A stretch of DNA of 64,000 nucleotides, taken from positions 1 to 64,000 of the forward strand of contig JAQUIJ010000016.1 of the NCBI GenBank assembly GCA_028683385.1, written 5' to 3'. The notes under the pieces were generated by a model. That model did no database searches, had not been told where the DNA came from, and worked only from the letters and a program-made list of their open reading frames with translations. Source of the DNA: Prolixibacteraceae bacterium. Lineage in GTDB: Bacteria; Bacteroidota; Bacteroidia; Bacteroidales; Prolixibacteraceae. Positions 42,801-49,647 of the stretch are shown piece by piece (the first letter of the stretch is position 1; every line of letters begins with the position of its first letter). The translations under genes and the position numbers were made by a program.

Positions 42801-43522
42801 GAACATTACTAGATGATTTTGGATTTGGATGTGACATAGCTGACAACGGAAAAATAGCCATCGAAAAAATGCGCATCAAACAGTACGACGTTATTCTGAT
42901 GGATCTGCAAATGCCTGAAATGAATGGTTTTGAAGCTACCGATTACATTCGGAACCTAATGAATTGCGACATCCCCATCATCGCATTAACTGCTGATGTA
43001 ACAACGGTTGATCTGGCTAAATGCAAATCGGTTGGAATGAACGATTACATTGCAAAACCGGTGGATGAAAGATTGTTGTACACTAAAATAATCAGCTTAG
43101 TAAAAAAAACCTCACTGGTTATAGATCCTGAAGTGAGTATAGTTGATAAAGCAATGCACATAAAATGTACGAACCTGGAATATTTAAATATTCGAACCAA
43201 ATCAAATAAGTTATTGATGATGGAAATGATTTCACTCTATTTGAAACAGACTCCACCACTGATTATTTCGATGAAACAAGGGTTGCGCGAAAAAGATTGG
43301 AATTTATTATACTCGGCTGTTCATAAAATGATTCCATCCTTTTCAATCATGGGAATTAATTCCGATTTCGAAGATATGGCCAAAAAAGTTCAGGAATATG
43401 CCAGCAACCAACAGCATTCAGAAGGAATACCCGAAATGGTGCTTCAGCTCGAAGAAGTATGTGAGCAGGCATGTGTTGAATTAACTGAGGAATATGATAC
43501 GTTTAAAACTAATAAGTTATGA
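39806..43522 (+). CDS. Hybrid histidine kinase (CHASE3-PAS3-HisKA-HATPase-REC-HPt)
   Basis: A 1238-residue membrane sensor kinase. Two TMs (about 10-30 and 180-205) flank a CHASE3-type helical sensor. Three near-identical PAS domains follow (starting about residues 225, 462 and 578, each with YSLSLIEASLDPLVTI). PAS1 and PAS2 are separated by five 21-residue coiled-coil repeats (ELQIANKELAFQN...EKEKRA). HisKA has His744 in NMSHEIRTPMN, and the ATPase has DTGIGIPESK and GGTGLGLAIVK. The REC domain has Asp1033 (ILMDLQMPEMNGF), and a C-terminal HPt has His1173 (AVHKMIPSFS). Its stop overlaps the next gene (ATGA). It can relay phosphate to the REC-only partner. Confidence 0.92.
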   Translation: MKIRSKNQINLFYIFTVVLLVCFLLIFYTNFKKIKSSNNMVEHTQEVFRMSDGVLLDILNMSINTRGYLLTGNDSILKDDEIAIPKLYQNISKLALLTTDNPEQQARIDSLKKLVDERFVLSKKMISDWKKIELYKNEKKEIIQLGKIGNEKIRSIISDFNLAEFNMLKQIKIENEKSAKNSEIIFLLLIVSILVIFGLIIISITNQKIRLKEMRAFTTAQKSLSKYSLSLIEASLDPLVTISNEGKITDMNEALVNITGISREEFTGTDFLNYFTEPQKAREVYQEVFAKGSVANSPLTLRHKDGKLTDVSFNGSVYKDDQGNVLGAVVVARDTAEQKWAMELQIANKELAFQNDEKEKRAEELQIANKELAFQNKEKEKRADELQIANKELAFQNDEKEKRADELSLANKELVFQNKEKEKRAKELIITDNELEYQTREKEKSEFANLELEAFSNSLKLASQYSLSLIEASLDPLVTISGKGKIMDMNEALANITGLTRTELIGTDFLNYFTEPQKAREVYQQVFAKGSVADSPLTICHKDGKLTDVLFNGSVYKDDLGEVLGAVIVARDVTAQKLLSQYSLSLIEASLDPLVTINIEGKITDVNEATVNITGLEREKLKGTDFFDYFTEPEKARNVYREVFAKGSVIDSPLTLRHQNGKLTDVLFNGSVYTDDHENVLGVVIVARDVTEQKRAATELTEAIVFAEMATLIAEEAKSKAESATKIAEDAVKAKQQFLSNMSHEIRTPMNAIIGFTKVVLKTDLSVKQKEYLQAIKLSGDALIVLINDILDLAKVDAGKMTFEQAPFKMALSISAMLHLFEPKIQEKNLKLIKEYDHRIPEVLLGDPVRLHQIILNLVSNAVKFTTRGKITVSVNLVDENDDKVTIEFIVSDTGIGIPESKIEKIFENFQQASSGTTRLYGGTGLGLAIVKQLVEAQDGSISVSSKINEGSSFSFKLSFQKTGSKVESDIELIELNNEAINIDVLVVEDIALNQLLMRTLLDDFGFGCDIADNGKIAIEKMRIKQYDVILMDLQMPEMNGFEATDYIRNLMNCDIPIIALTADVTTVDLAKCKSVGMNDYIAKPVDERLLYTKIISLVKKTSLVIDPEVSIVDKAMHIKCTNLEYLNIRTKSNKLLMMEMISLYLKQTPPLIISMKQGLREKDWNLLYSAVHKMIPSFSIMGINSDFEDMAKKVQEYASNQQHSEGIPEMVLQLEEVCEQACVELTEEYDTFKTNKL
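40833..41150 (+). repeat. 63-bp tandem repeats in the kinase gene
   Basis: Five consecutive 63-bp units encode 21-residue coiled-coil repeats (ELQIANKELAFQN, then (D/K)EKEKRA). Units 1-3 are nearly identical and 4-5 are more diverged. Three heptads per unit make a register-preserving signalling helix; copy number may vary between strains. Confidence 0.85.
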
Positions 43523-43953
43523 AAAATAAGGATAAAATAAAGCTCTTTCTTGTTGATGATGATGCTGTATTTCTCAAATTATTGGAAATTGAATTTCTGG
43601 AACATGGCGATTTTGATATTGAAACCTTTGCAACGGGAGAACTGTGCATCGAAAATTTATCGCATAATCCGGATGTAATCGTCTTGGATTATTACCTGGA
43701 TGGCGTCGACCGTGATGCGATCAATGGAATCGACACACTGGATCAGATCAGAGCTTTCAATCCCGAGATTCCTGTGGTCATGCTATCATCTCAGGATAAA
43801 ATTGATGTCGCCATCAATTGCATGCACCACAAGGCATTCGATTATGTAGTGAAAAGCGAAACTGCATTCATGCGTTTAAAAAAAATCATTACAACAATAC
43901 TGGAAACTCAAAAACTCGAAAAACAACTGAATTGGTATATGGAACGGATGTAA
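43519..43953 (+). CDS. Single-domain response regulator (REC only)
   Basis: A 144-residue receiver protein with no output domain. Acidic pair in LVDDDAV (residues 12-15), phosphoacceptor Asp57 in IVLDYYLDG, the switch Ser90 in VVMLSSQD and Lys112 in VVKSE are all present. It overlaps the kinase gene by 4 bp. It probably accepts phosphate from the kinase's HPt domain and acts by protein contact, perhaps with an AraC regulator; this partner is inferred. Confidence 0.88.
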   Translation: MKNKDKIKLFLVDDDAVFLKLLEIEFLEHGDFDIETFATGELCIENLSHNPDVIVLDYYLDGVDRDAINGIDTLDQIRAFNPEIPVVMLSSQDKIDVAINCMHHKAFDYVVKSETAFMRLKKIITTILETQKLEKQLNWYMERM

Positions 43954-44028
43954 AAATTTCTTCAAAAAAGATAGCTGAGAACCTCTGGATACAGAGGTTT
44001 TCTTATTTATACCCGATTGCCTTCGAAT

Positions 44029-44094
44029 GTGTGAATGATATAACTCTTAACCGGAATTGTGTAACACTTACCAGAAGTATCCTGACGATCTTTG
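44029..44094 (+). promoter_or_regulatory. Stress-island promoter P3
   Basis: Box 1 GTGTGAATGATATAAC, box 2 TTGTGTAAC at +28, -7 box GATCTTTG (ATCTTTG at 44088, 31 bp after box 2). The central part is nearly identical to P5 at 47522. It drives the small-protein genes 44132-44918. Confidence 0.8.
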
Positions 44095-44131
44095 AATAGT
44101 GAAAATGGTTTCACCAAACAAAAATCTCCTC

Positions 44132-44515
44132 ATGAAGAAATTAACGCTTATTACTCTTTCAGCATTTCTGATGTTATCGGTTATCCCAAACCAAATCAAA
44201 GCCGCAACAAATGCTGAGGCTGAAAAAACAGTAACAATATCAACCGAAACAATAAAAAGCAATGATCAGTTAAACGAAATCAAATCGATTGATTTAACGG
44301 CATTAAGCACTTCTGAAAATAAAGAAGTTTTGAAGGAAGCAAGCCCGCTATTAAACGAGCAAGGTCGTCACAATGGCAGATACAATCACCGACGCAATAG
44401 AGACGTTGACGTTACCATACAATCAGACCGCACTTATGGACATCGCCATAATGGAGCATACATTGGCGGTGGTGGAGTATTGGTTCTGATTCTGATTTTA
44501 ATTCTGGTACTTTAA
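44132..44515 (+). CDS. Exported small protein with hydrophobic C-terminal anchor
   Basis: A 127-residue protein with a signal peptide (MKKLTLITLSAFLMLSVIPN...IKA). The mature N-terminal part is Thr/Glu/Ser-rich, then comes a His/Arg/Asn-rich part (GRHNGRYNHRRNRDVDVTIQ). The C-terminus is GGGGVLVLILILILVL, a Gly/Leu membrane anchor. A GTG 33 bp upstream would give an extended N-terminus, but the signal peptide supports this ATG. No family was recognised. First gene behind P3. Confidence 0.7.
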   Translation: MKKLTLITLSAFLMLSVIPNQIKAATNAEAEKTVTISTETIKSNDQLNEIKSIDLTALSTSENKEVLKEASPLLNEQGRHNGRYNHRRNRDVDVTIQSDRTYGHRHNGAYIGGGGVLVLILILILVL

Positions 44516-44527
44516 AAATTAAGCATT

Positions 44528-44713
44528 ATGCCATTATTAACTATTTTACTAGTAATAATTGTTGTGGGAGTCCTGCTTTGGCTGGTTAATTCATTCCTTC
44601 CCATGGATCACAACATCAAAAAAATTCTGAATGTTGTAGTTATCATTATTCTAATCGTCTGGCTGCTCAAAGTATTTGGAATATTCAGTAGCCTAATGGA
44701 CATCCACATCTAA
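44528..44713 (+). CDS. Thivi_2564-family small membrane protein
   Basis: A 61-residue protein with two TMs: MPLLTILLVIIVVGVLLWLV and NVVVIIILIVWLLKVFGIF, separated by PMDHNIKKILN. This is the layout of the Thivi_2564 family. It lies 12 bp after the previous gene and is under P3. Confidence 0.75.
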   Translation: MPLLTILLVIIVVGVLLWLVNSFLPMDHNIKKILNVVVIIILIVWLLKVFGIFSSLMDIHI

Positions 44714-44723
44714 CACACACAAT

Positions 44724-44918
44724 ATGAATCTGAAAAGAATCTTTGGCGGCCTCCTTACTTTACTCGGAACGGGTGCTCTTATTTATGCTGCTGTATTATT
44801 TGTCAATGAATCAGCTGGTAAAAATGATACCAGAGCACTTATTATATATGGTATTCTTGGGTTCGTTTTCTTTATTGCAGGCATCAACCTAATACGCACA
44901 ACAAAAGATGAAGCATAA
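44724..44918 (+). CDS. Small two-TM membrane protein
   Basis: A 64-residue protein with two TMs (FGGLLTLLGTGALIYAAVLF and LIIYGILGFVFFIAGINLIR) and a short charged loop (NESAGKNDTRA). No family recognised. Third gene of the P3 operon; a strong hairpin follows 75 bp later. Confidence 0.7.
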   Translation: MNLKRIFGGLLTLLGTGALIYAAVLFVNESAGKNDTRALIIYGILGFVFFIAGINLIRTTKDEA

Positions 44919-44993
44919 GTTGCAAATTCCAATATGATCAGAATTGTTTTCAGATTAAGTTAATTATCGTTTGGAAAATGCAACAAGTTACAA

Positions 44994-45032
44994 GTGCAAA
45001 AGTCTCTCCCGCTTTGGGATAGACTTTTGCAC
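44994..45032. terminator. Long perfect hairpin after the P3 operon
   Basis: Arms GTGCAAAAGTCT and AGACTTTTGCAC pair perfectly, and an inner TCCC/GGGA extends the stem. No T tract follows on the plus strand. It could be a terminator of unusual type, an RNA-stability element or an operator, placed between the small-protein operon and the GH130 gene. Confidence 0.55.
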
Positions 45033-45158
45033 ATTACATCGATATCAAAGGTATTTTGATGTCGAATTTTAATAACTCACGAAAAGAGCTGATTGCAAAT
45101 TCGTAAACACTACCTTCGGAAAAATAGTACACGAAATTTACTATACAAAACTAGAATC

Positions 45159-46754
45159 ATGCAAGTTGCCGTTACCCGAAAAAAGTATTTATTTTCACCT
45201 GATCCTTCCCGAATAATTGCCCGATTTTTATACTTAAATGATGAACGATCGGCTAATATTATCCGGAAGGTTCTGGCTATGCCTGAACAGGAAGTTAATA
45301 TAGCAATAAGCCAATTATTGAGAAGATATTCGAGGCGGCACCGGAACATTTCACGGATATTTGAGAAACATTTTGCGCGACTTGCCCCAATTTTCGATAA
45401 AATAGAGGTGAACGAGGAGGATCTTAGTCCTTCGCAGAAATCGTTGATTGGATCCTATTTCACCATGGAATATTCCATCGAATCGGCTGCATTTTTTAAT
45501 CCGTCAGTTATCGAAGACCTGGATCAATCGGGAACCAGATCCGATGAAAAGAGGGTAATTTTTAGCTTCCGGGCGACCGGCGAAGGTCACATTTCATCCA
45601 TTGTCTTTCGTACCGGAATTCTCGACCGAAATAACAATCTAAGCCTTGAACCCGTGGGCAAAATGCTTGCTGAGGCCGATGTAATTAAACGAAATTTCTA
45701 CGACAAAAAGACTTTTCGGGAAAAATTAGTAGAAATGAGTAAGGCAGAAAATACAGTTCCTCCAGTCATTCTCGACAAAGACAATGCAATTTCTGACCAC
45801 GCCAATGTTATTCCTCCGATTGTTGTTGATCCACCTGATGCCAAAAAGCAGACCCAGCAAATAGCTTCATACGCATTTATACTGGATAAACTTGGTGAAA
45901 ATTTCACCTATGGCGAATTGATGAAGAACCTTGCTATCGCAATAAAAAACCCAGATATTTCAGAAGACCAGATTAAAATATTAAACCACATGATGTGGTT
46001 GGCATCATCTCACTACGAGATTAATTTTTCCATTGATTCGGCTATTTCTGAACGGGTAATTTTCCCTGTTTCGGCCACCGAACAGAAAGGTATCGAAGAT
46101 GCACGATTTGTCAAATTCACCGATGACAATGGGAATGTAACCTATTATGCCACCTACACGGCTTATGATGGAAGTTCAATTCTTCCGAAATTAATCAGCA
46201 CAAAAGACTTTTACAATTTCAAAATTTTACCCATCAACGGCCAGCTTGCCCACGATAAAGGAATGGCTTTATTTCCTCGAAAAATAAAAGGTAAATATGC
46301 GATGTTGTGCCGGATAGACGGAGTGAATAATTACATCGCCTATTCTGATAGCATTAATATCTGGAACGATGCCAAAATAATACAGCGACCGAAATACTCC
46401 TGGGATTTGGTACAAATGGGCAACGCGGGGTCACCAATTGAAACGGAATCAGGATGGCTGGTAATTACTCATGCGGTTGGTCCCATGCGCGAATACTCGT
46501 TGGGTGCGTCCCTTTTTGATCTGGAGAATCCGGAGATAGAAATTGGCAGGTTAAATAAACCTTTAATGATGTCGAACGAAGAAGAGAGAGAAGGTTATGT
46601 TCCGAATGTGATTTATTCCTGCGGTTCAATTATCCATAATCACGATCTGATTATTCCTTATGCCATGTCAGACCATTCGTCGACCTATGCCACTGTAAAT
46701 TTGAAAGAATTGCTCAATGTTTTGGTAACCTCCGGAAAAACTGAAAAAGAATAA
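45159..46754 (+). CDS. GH130-type glycoside phosphorylase/hydrolase
   Basis: A 531-residue cytoplasmic protein starting MQVAVTRKKYLFSPDPSRII. The N-terminal 200 residues are helical, and the C-terminal five-bladed propeller has the GH130 pattern: GIEDARFVKFTDDNGNVTYY, HDKGMALFPRKIKGKYAML, WDLVQMGNAGSPIETESGWL and IIPYAMSDHSSTY. GH130 enzymes act on beta-mannosides, mostly as phosphorylases. The neighbouring GT4 fusion gene suggests a mannose-containing storage or protective glycan. A TTG 66 bp upstream could extend the protein. Confidence 0.8.
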   Translation: MQVAVTRKKYLFSPDPSRIIARFLYLNDERSANIIRKVLAMPEQEVNIAISQLLRRYSRRHRNISRIFEKHFARLAPIFDKIEVNEEDLSPSQKSLIGSYFTMEYSIESAAFFNPSVIEDLDQSGTRSDEKRVIFSFRATGEGHISSIVFRTGILDRNNNLSLEPVGKMLAEADVIKRNFYDKKTFREKLVEMSKAENTVPPVILDKDNAISDHANVIPPIVVDPPDAKKQTQQIASYAFILDKLGENFTYGELMKNLAIAIKNPDISEDQIKILNHMMWLASSHYEINFSIDSAISERVIFPVSATEQKGIEDARFVKFTDDNGNVTYYATYTAYDGSSILPKLISTKDFYNFKILPINGQLAHDKGMALFPRKIKGKYAMLCRIDGVNNYIAYSDSINIWNDAKIIQRPKYSWDLVQMGNAGSPIETESGWLVITHAVGPMREYSLGASLFDLENPEIEIGRLNKPLMMSNEEEREGYVPNVIYSCGSIIHNHDLIIPYAMSDHSSTYATVNLKELLNVLVTSGKTEKE

Positions 46755-46853
46755 TGCATTTTGAATCCGTTTTGCATTTAAGGACACAAAATTAAATAAG
46801 TACTAAGTTAATGGAATGAAATAATGTCGTATATATTATTGGTCAAAATCTTG

Positions 46854-46939
46854 ACTCACCCCATCGCATCTTCGATGCTCTGCCCCTCTCTACGCGTAGA
46901 GAGGGGAAAAGCACTCCGCAAGGAGGGCTCGGGGTGAGT
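46854..46939. repeat. Cloverleaf-like palindromic element
   Basis: An outer stem ACTCACCCC (46854-46862) / GGGGTGAGT (46931-46939) encloses three hairpins: GCATC-ttc-GATGC (46866-46878), a perfect 24-bp palindrome with arms CCCCTCTCTACG (46883-46906), and CTCC-gcaa-GGAG (46914-46925). It is flanked by ATGTCG and CGACAT and by near-repeats TATATTATTGGTC and TATATTGGTC. It looks like a non-autonomous mobile or REP-type element. Confidence 0.7.
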
Positions 46940-47001
46940 GAATTTAAAATGCGACATTATATTGGTCTAATTACTTAAATTGTCACATTGTCAATGTTAA
47001 T

Positions 47002-47067
47002 GTGAGAATAATGTAAATTTTAAGTGGAATTATGCAACATGAATGAGTGTTGCAATCTTCAACTTTG
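47002..47067 (+). promoter_or_regulatory. Stress-island promoter P4 (diverged)
   Basis: Box 1 GTGAGAATAATGTAA (two mismatches to the common form), box 2 TTATGCAAC at +28, -7 box CAACTTTG (AACTTTG at 47061, 31 bp after box 2). Spacing is conserved although the boxes are weaker. It precedes the CsbD-like gene at 47105. Confidence 0.6.
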
Positions 47068-47104
47068 TAATGTGAAAATGTTTTCACCTCCTAAGTCTAT
47101 AAAC

Positions 47105-47290
47105 ATGGACACTAAAACATTTAAAGCTAATTTGGGGGCAGAAAAAGGCAAACTTAAACAGAAGTTTGCAAACCTGACCGATGATGATTTACTACTCGAA
47201 GAAGGAAGAAAAGAAGAGGTAGAAGGGAAAAATGAAGCCTTATTTTTTCAAAACGAAGAGGAATTGAAAAAATTTCTTACTTCATGGTAA
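47105..47290 (+). CDS. CsbD-like stress protein (first copy)
   Basis: A 61-residue protein starting MDTKTFKANLGAEKGKLKQK, with the CsbD core KGKLKQKFANLTDDDLLLEE and a charged C-terminus (EELKKFLTSW). The chosen ATG lies 38 bp after the -7 box of P4; earlier starts would fall in the promoter. CsbD proteins are general-stress proteins of unknown biochemistry. It diverges from the copy at 47629 after the core. Confidence 0.8.
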   Translation: MDTKTFKANLGAEKGKLKQKFANLTDDDLLLEEGRKEEVEGKNEALFFQNEEELKKFLTSW

Positions 47291-47628
47291 TTCTTAACTT
47301 AAGTTCAGGCTTGCAAATAATTCCCAATAATTGACCTGAAAAGTGATCCCCAATAGGAAGTAAAAAAAGTGGTCTTTCGATACACATTTTTTATTTCGAA
47401 AAAATCTGAATCCACCATTCCTCATCGTTTTGAATTTACTTTCAAGAATTTCGGAATAAACCCGACGAAAAAAACATCAATTCAAAAATTATCCTGATTA
47501 AATCGTTTTTCATCGCCTAATGTGTGAATGATGTAACTCTTAACCGGAATTGTGTAATGCTTTCGGGTACCAGATACGTGACCTTTGAGTAATGAAAATT
47601 TATTCATCCACAGATAAAACGAAAAACA
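47291..47628. other. Intergenic region with promoter P5
   Basis: About 340 bp, AT-rich, no gene. The repeated words CCCAATA (47322-47355) and the promoter copy P5 at 47522-47587 are the only features seen. Confidence 0.6.
47522..47587 (+). promoter_or_regulatory. Stress-island promoter P5
   Basis: Box 1 GTGTGAATGATGTAAC, box 2 TTGTGTAA at +28, -7 box GACCTTTG (ACCTTTG at 47581, 31 bp after box 2). This is the closest to the consensus. It drives the long run of genes from 47629. Confidence 0.85.
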
Positions 47629-47814
47629 ATGAACACATCAGAAGTAACCGGAAACTGGAATACAATCAAAGGCAAGCTCAAACAGAAATTTGCCGGACTA
47701 ACAGACAATGACTTTATGTTTGCTGACGGCATAAACGATGAGATGATTGGCCGACTCCAGATCAAGCTTGGCAAAACCAAGGAAGAAATGAAAAACATAA
47801 TTAATGCACTTTAA
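47629..47814 (+). CDS. CsbD family stress protein (second copy)
   Basis: A 61-residue protein starting MNTSEVTGNWNTIKGKLKQK. It has the full CsbD pattern: GKLKQKFAGLTDNDFMFADG and DEMIGRLQIKLGKTKEEMKN. First gene of the P5 operon. The family is induced by general stress in many bacteria; biochemical function unknown. Confidence 0.9.
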   Translation: MNTSEVTGNWNTIKGKLKQKFAGLTDNDFMFADGINDEMIGRLQIKLGKTKEEMKNIINAL

Positions 47815-47833
47815 ACTCTAAAATTGGCTCAAA

Positions 47834-48277
47834 ATGGGAACAATACAAATAAATACTTTGACGAATAAAATATTCATCGGAGCTTTTGCCCTTCTAATTC
47901 TCTTTTCATTCGATGTATCGGCTAAAAAGGTAAAATTTCTGACCTCAACCTTAGTTCCGGCAGCTCGTGGTTATGTGAAAATAAACCGCGATAAAAACCT
48001 TAATTATAACCTCAGCATCAAAATTTCCAATCTGGCAGAAGCTTTTCGCCTTGAACCATCAAAACTAAATTATATCGTTTGGATGGTAACTGATGACGAA
48101 ACAACCATGAACATGGGGAAAATTAAAAGTACAGTCGGATTCTTATCTAAAGACCTGAAGGCCAAATTCGAGACTGTGACCTCGCTCAAACCTGTAAAAA
48201 TATTTATTACAGCCGAAGACGACCCAAGCCGTCAATATCCAGGGAAAGAAATTGCATTAACAACCAACAGATTTTAA
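47834..48277 (+). CDS. Exported protein of unknown function
   Basis: A 147-residue protein with an N-terminal hydrophobic signal (IFIGAFALLILFSFDVSAKK). The mature domain is beta-rich: LVPAARGYVKINRDKNLNYN, LNYIVWMVTDDETTMNMGKI and VKIFITAEDDPSRQYPGKEI. The text resembles small periplasmic beta-sandwich proteins, but I cannot name a family. Second gene of the P5 operon, 19 bp after CsbD. Confidence 0.7.
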   Translation: MGTIQINTLTNKIFIGAFALLILFSFDVSAKKVKFLTSTLVPAARGYVKINRDKNLNYNLSIKISNLAEAFRLEPSKLNYIVWMVTDDETTMNMGKIKSTVGFLSKDLKAKFETVTSLKPVKIFITAEDDPSRQYPGKEIALTTNRF

Positions 48278-48304
48278 GACTTTACACCATTAAACATAAA
48301 CAAC

Positions 48305-48460
48305 ATGAGCAATCTACTTTACTTAATTGCAGTAATCCTTGTTATCGCATGGGCGATCGGATTTGTCGGCTACAACATTGGCGGCATCATTCACATTCTT
48401 CTTGTTATTGCAATTATTGCAATAATACTTAGAGTTATACAAGGTAGAAACATACTTTAA
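48305..48460 (+). CDS. Lmo0937-family small membrane protein (second copy)
   Basis: A 51-residue protein starting MSNLLYLIAVILVIAWAIGF, almost the same as the product of 38588-38743 (GGIIHILLVIAIIAIILRVI, then QGRNIL). It has two TM helices. It is located 27 bp after the preceding gene in the P5 operon. Confidence 0.85.
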   Translation: MSNLLYLIAVILVIAWAIGFVGYNIGGIIHILLVIAIIAIILRVIQGRNIL

Positions 48461-48497
48461 TACAAATGCATTAATAACATTCATTAAAACAAAAATT

Positions 48498-48773
48498 ATG
48501 AGTTCAGGAAAAGTATTACTAGGCTTATTGGTTGGTGCCACCGCAGGTGCATTGGCCGGAATTTTATTAGCTCCACACAAAGGAACAATTACCCGCAAGA
48601 AAATAAAGAGATCAAGTAACGCTTTTGCCGATGGGGTAAAAGAAAAATTTGATGGTTTGCTTGAGGATATCTCCGAAAAATTTGAAAAAGTGAAAAGTGA
48701 AGTGACTGACTTTACCGAGAAAAAAATGGCAAAATCAGTCGACATTAAAGACTCAAAAACTGTACAGAATTGA
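48498..48773 (+). CDS. YtxH-domain protein
   Basis: A 91-residue protein with the YtxH start: VLLGLLVGATAGALAGILLA, then PHKGTITRKKIKRSSNAFAD and a helical charged tail (ISEKFEKVKSEVTDFTEKKM). One TM plus a coiled-coil tail. YtxH proteins are general-stress membrane proteins. It is followed by a hairpin before the holin-like gene. Confidence 0.85.
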   Translation: MSSGKVLLGLLVGATAGALAGILLAPHKGTITRKKIKRSSNAFADGVKEKFDGLLEDISEKFEKVKSEVTDFTEKKMAKSVDIKDSKTVQN

Positions 48774-48797
48774 AATGTTGCTGAGGTATTTTAAGTT

Positions 48798-48850
48798 TTG
48801 AATCTGCTTCGTGGATGGTTTCATAGACGCTCCGAAGTGGATTCAATTTT
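48798..48850 (+). terminator. Hairpin with T tract between ytxH-like and holin-like genes
   Basis: TTGAATC-TG-CTTCG pairs with CGAAG-TG-GATTCAA around a 21-nt loop, with mirror-placed TG/TG mismatches, followed by TTTTT. It may reduce read-through into the rest of the operon or protect the 5' small-protein mRNA. Confidence 0.5.
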
Positions 48851-48888
48851 TAAATCAACAACACACCCTTTGAATATAAAATATCATC

Positions 48889-49242
48889 ATGACCAAAGCC
48901 ATGGAAGATACGACGAGCACAATTGAAACACTGCTGGAAAAAGCTACTGAATATGGAAAATCCAGCTATGAATTGGCAAAACTTAAGACTTTGGATAAAA
49001 CATCGGATGTGGTATCCACGCTTCTGGCTAATTCGGTTGTTTGGGTCATCCTTTCGTCGTTTATGCTTTTCCTGAATTTGGGATTGGCTTTCTGGCTGGG
49101 CGAAATCCTTGGAAAAATTTATTTCGGATTCTTTGTTGTAGCTGTCTTTTACGGCATTTTAGGAGTTCTGATCTACTTATTTATGCACGATTGGATTAGA
49201 AAAGTTGTCAGTAATAATTTCATTAAACAGATGCTTAAATGA
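48889..49242 (+). CDS. Holin-like (phage_holin_3_6 type) membrane protein
   Basis: A 117-residue protein: an amphipathic N-terminal helix (TSTIETLLEKATEYGKSSYE), then two TMs (NSVVWVILSSFMLFLNLGLA and IYFGFFVVAVFYGILGVLIY) and a basic tail. This is the layout of the small 'phage holin family' stress membrane proteins, found next to YtxH genes; there is no sign of a phage. The upstream start ATG at 48889 or the internal MEDTT are both possible. Confidence 0.75.
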   Translation: MTKAMEDTTSTIETLLEKATEYGKSSYELAKLKTLDKTSDVVSTLLANSVVWVILSSFMLFLNLGLAFWLGEILGKIYFGFFVVAVFYGILGVLIYLFMHDWIRKVVSNNFIKQMLK

Positions 49243-49248
49243 AAGACT

Positions 49249-49647
49249 ATGGAAAATATCACTACATCTGCGGAGCTTAAAGAAGCCATTCAACTTTTGG
49301 AATTTGAACATACCTATAAGGGACAAGTATTAAAGGAACAATTACTACTTACCGGAGAAAGTTTAAAACCTGCGAACCTGATTAAAAACGCTTTTTCCGA
49401 AGTTATTTCATCACCTTACCTGATGGATAATATTTTGGGAGCAACAGTTGGTTTGGCTTCCGGATATATTTCAAGAGTTATAGCTGTTGGTTCATCAGAA
49501 AATAAATTCAAAAAACTCCTTGGTACGATCCTTCAATTTGGCGTTACAAATTTAGTAGCCCAGCATACTGACACTATAAAATCAGTTGGTCAGTTTATCT
49601 ATCAACATTTTATCCAAAGGAAAGAAATGAACGGTAAAATCCGATGA
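49249..49647 (+). CDS. Conserved protein of the YtxH-holin cluster
   Basis: A 132-residue protein starting MENITTSAELKEAIQLLEFE. The N-terminal half is helical (TYKGQVLKEQLLLTGESLKP), and the middle is a Gly-rich hydrophobic segment (NILGATVGLASGYISRVIAV). It begins 6 bp after the holin-like gene and overlaps the next by 4 bp. No named family; co-occurrence with YtxH and holin-like genes is typical in Bacteroidota. Confidence 0.7.
   Translation: MENITTSAELKEAIQLLEFEHTYKGQVLKEQLLLTGESLKPANLIKNAFSEVISSPYLMDNILGATVGLASGYISRVIAVGSSENKFKKLLGTILQFGVTNLVAQHTDTIKSVGQFIYQHFIQRKEMNGKIR

Larger units (their letters stand above)
46755..47104. other. Intergenic region with cruciform element and promoter P4
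   Basis: About 350 bp without a gene. It holds a multi-arm palindromic element (46854-46939) and the stress promoter copy P4 (47002-47067). Confidence 0.7.

Noticed and set aside
44941-45032. Ninth stress promoter before the GH130 gene
   Set aside because: ATGCAACAAGTTACAAG resembles box 2 in parts, but no box 1 at -28 and no -7 box at the right distance are present.
48889-49242. Prophage holin
   Set aside because: No endolysin or phage genes are nearby; the small holin-like family occurs in stress clusters with YtxH.
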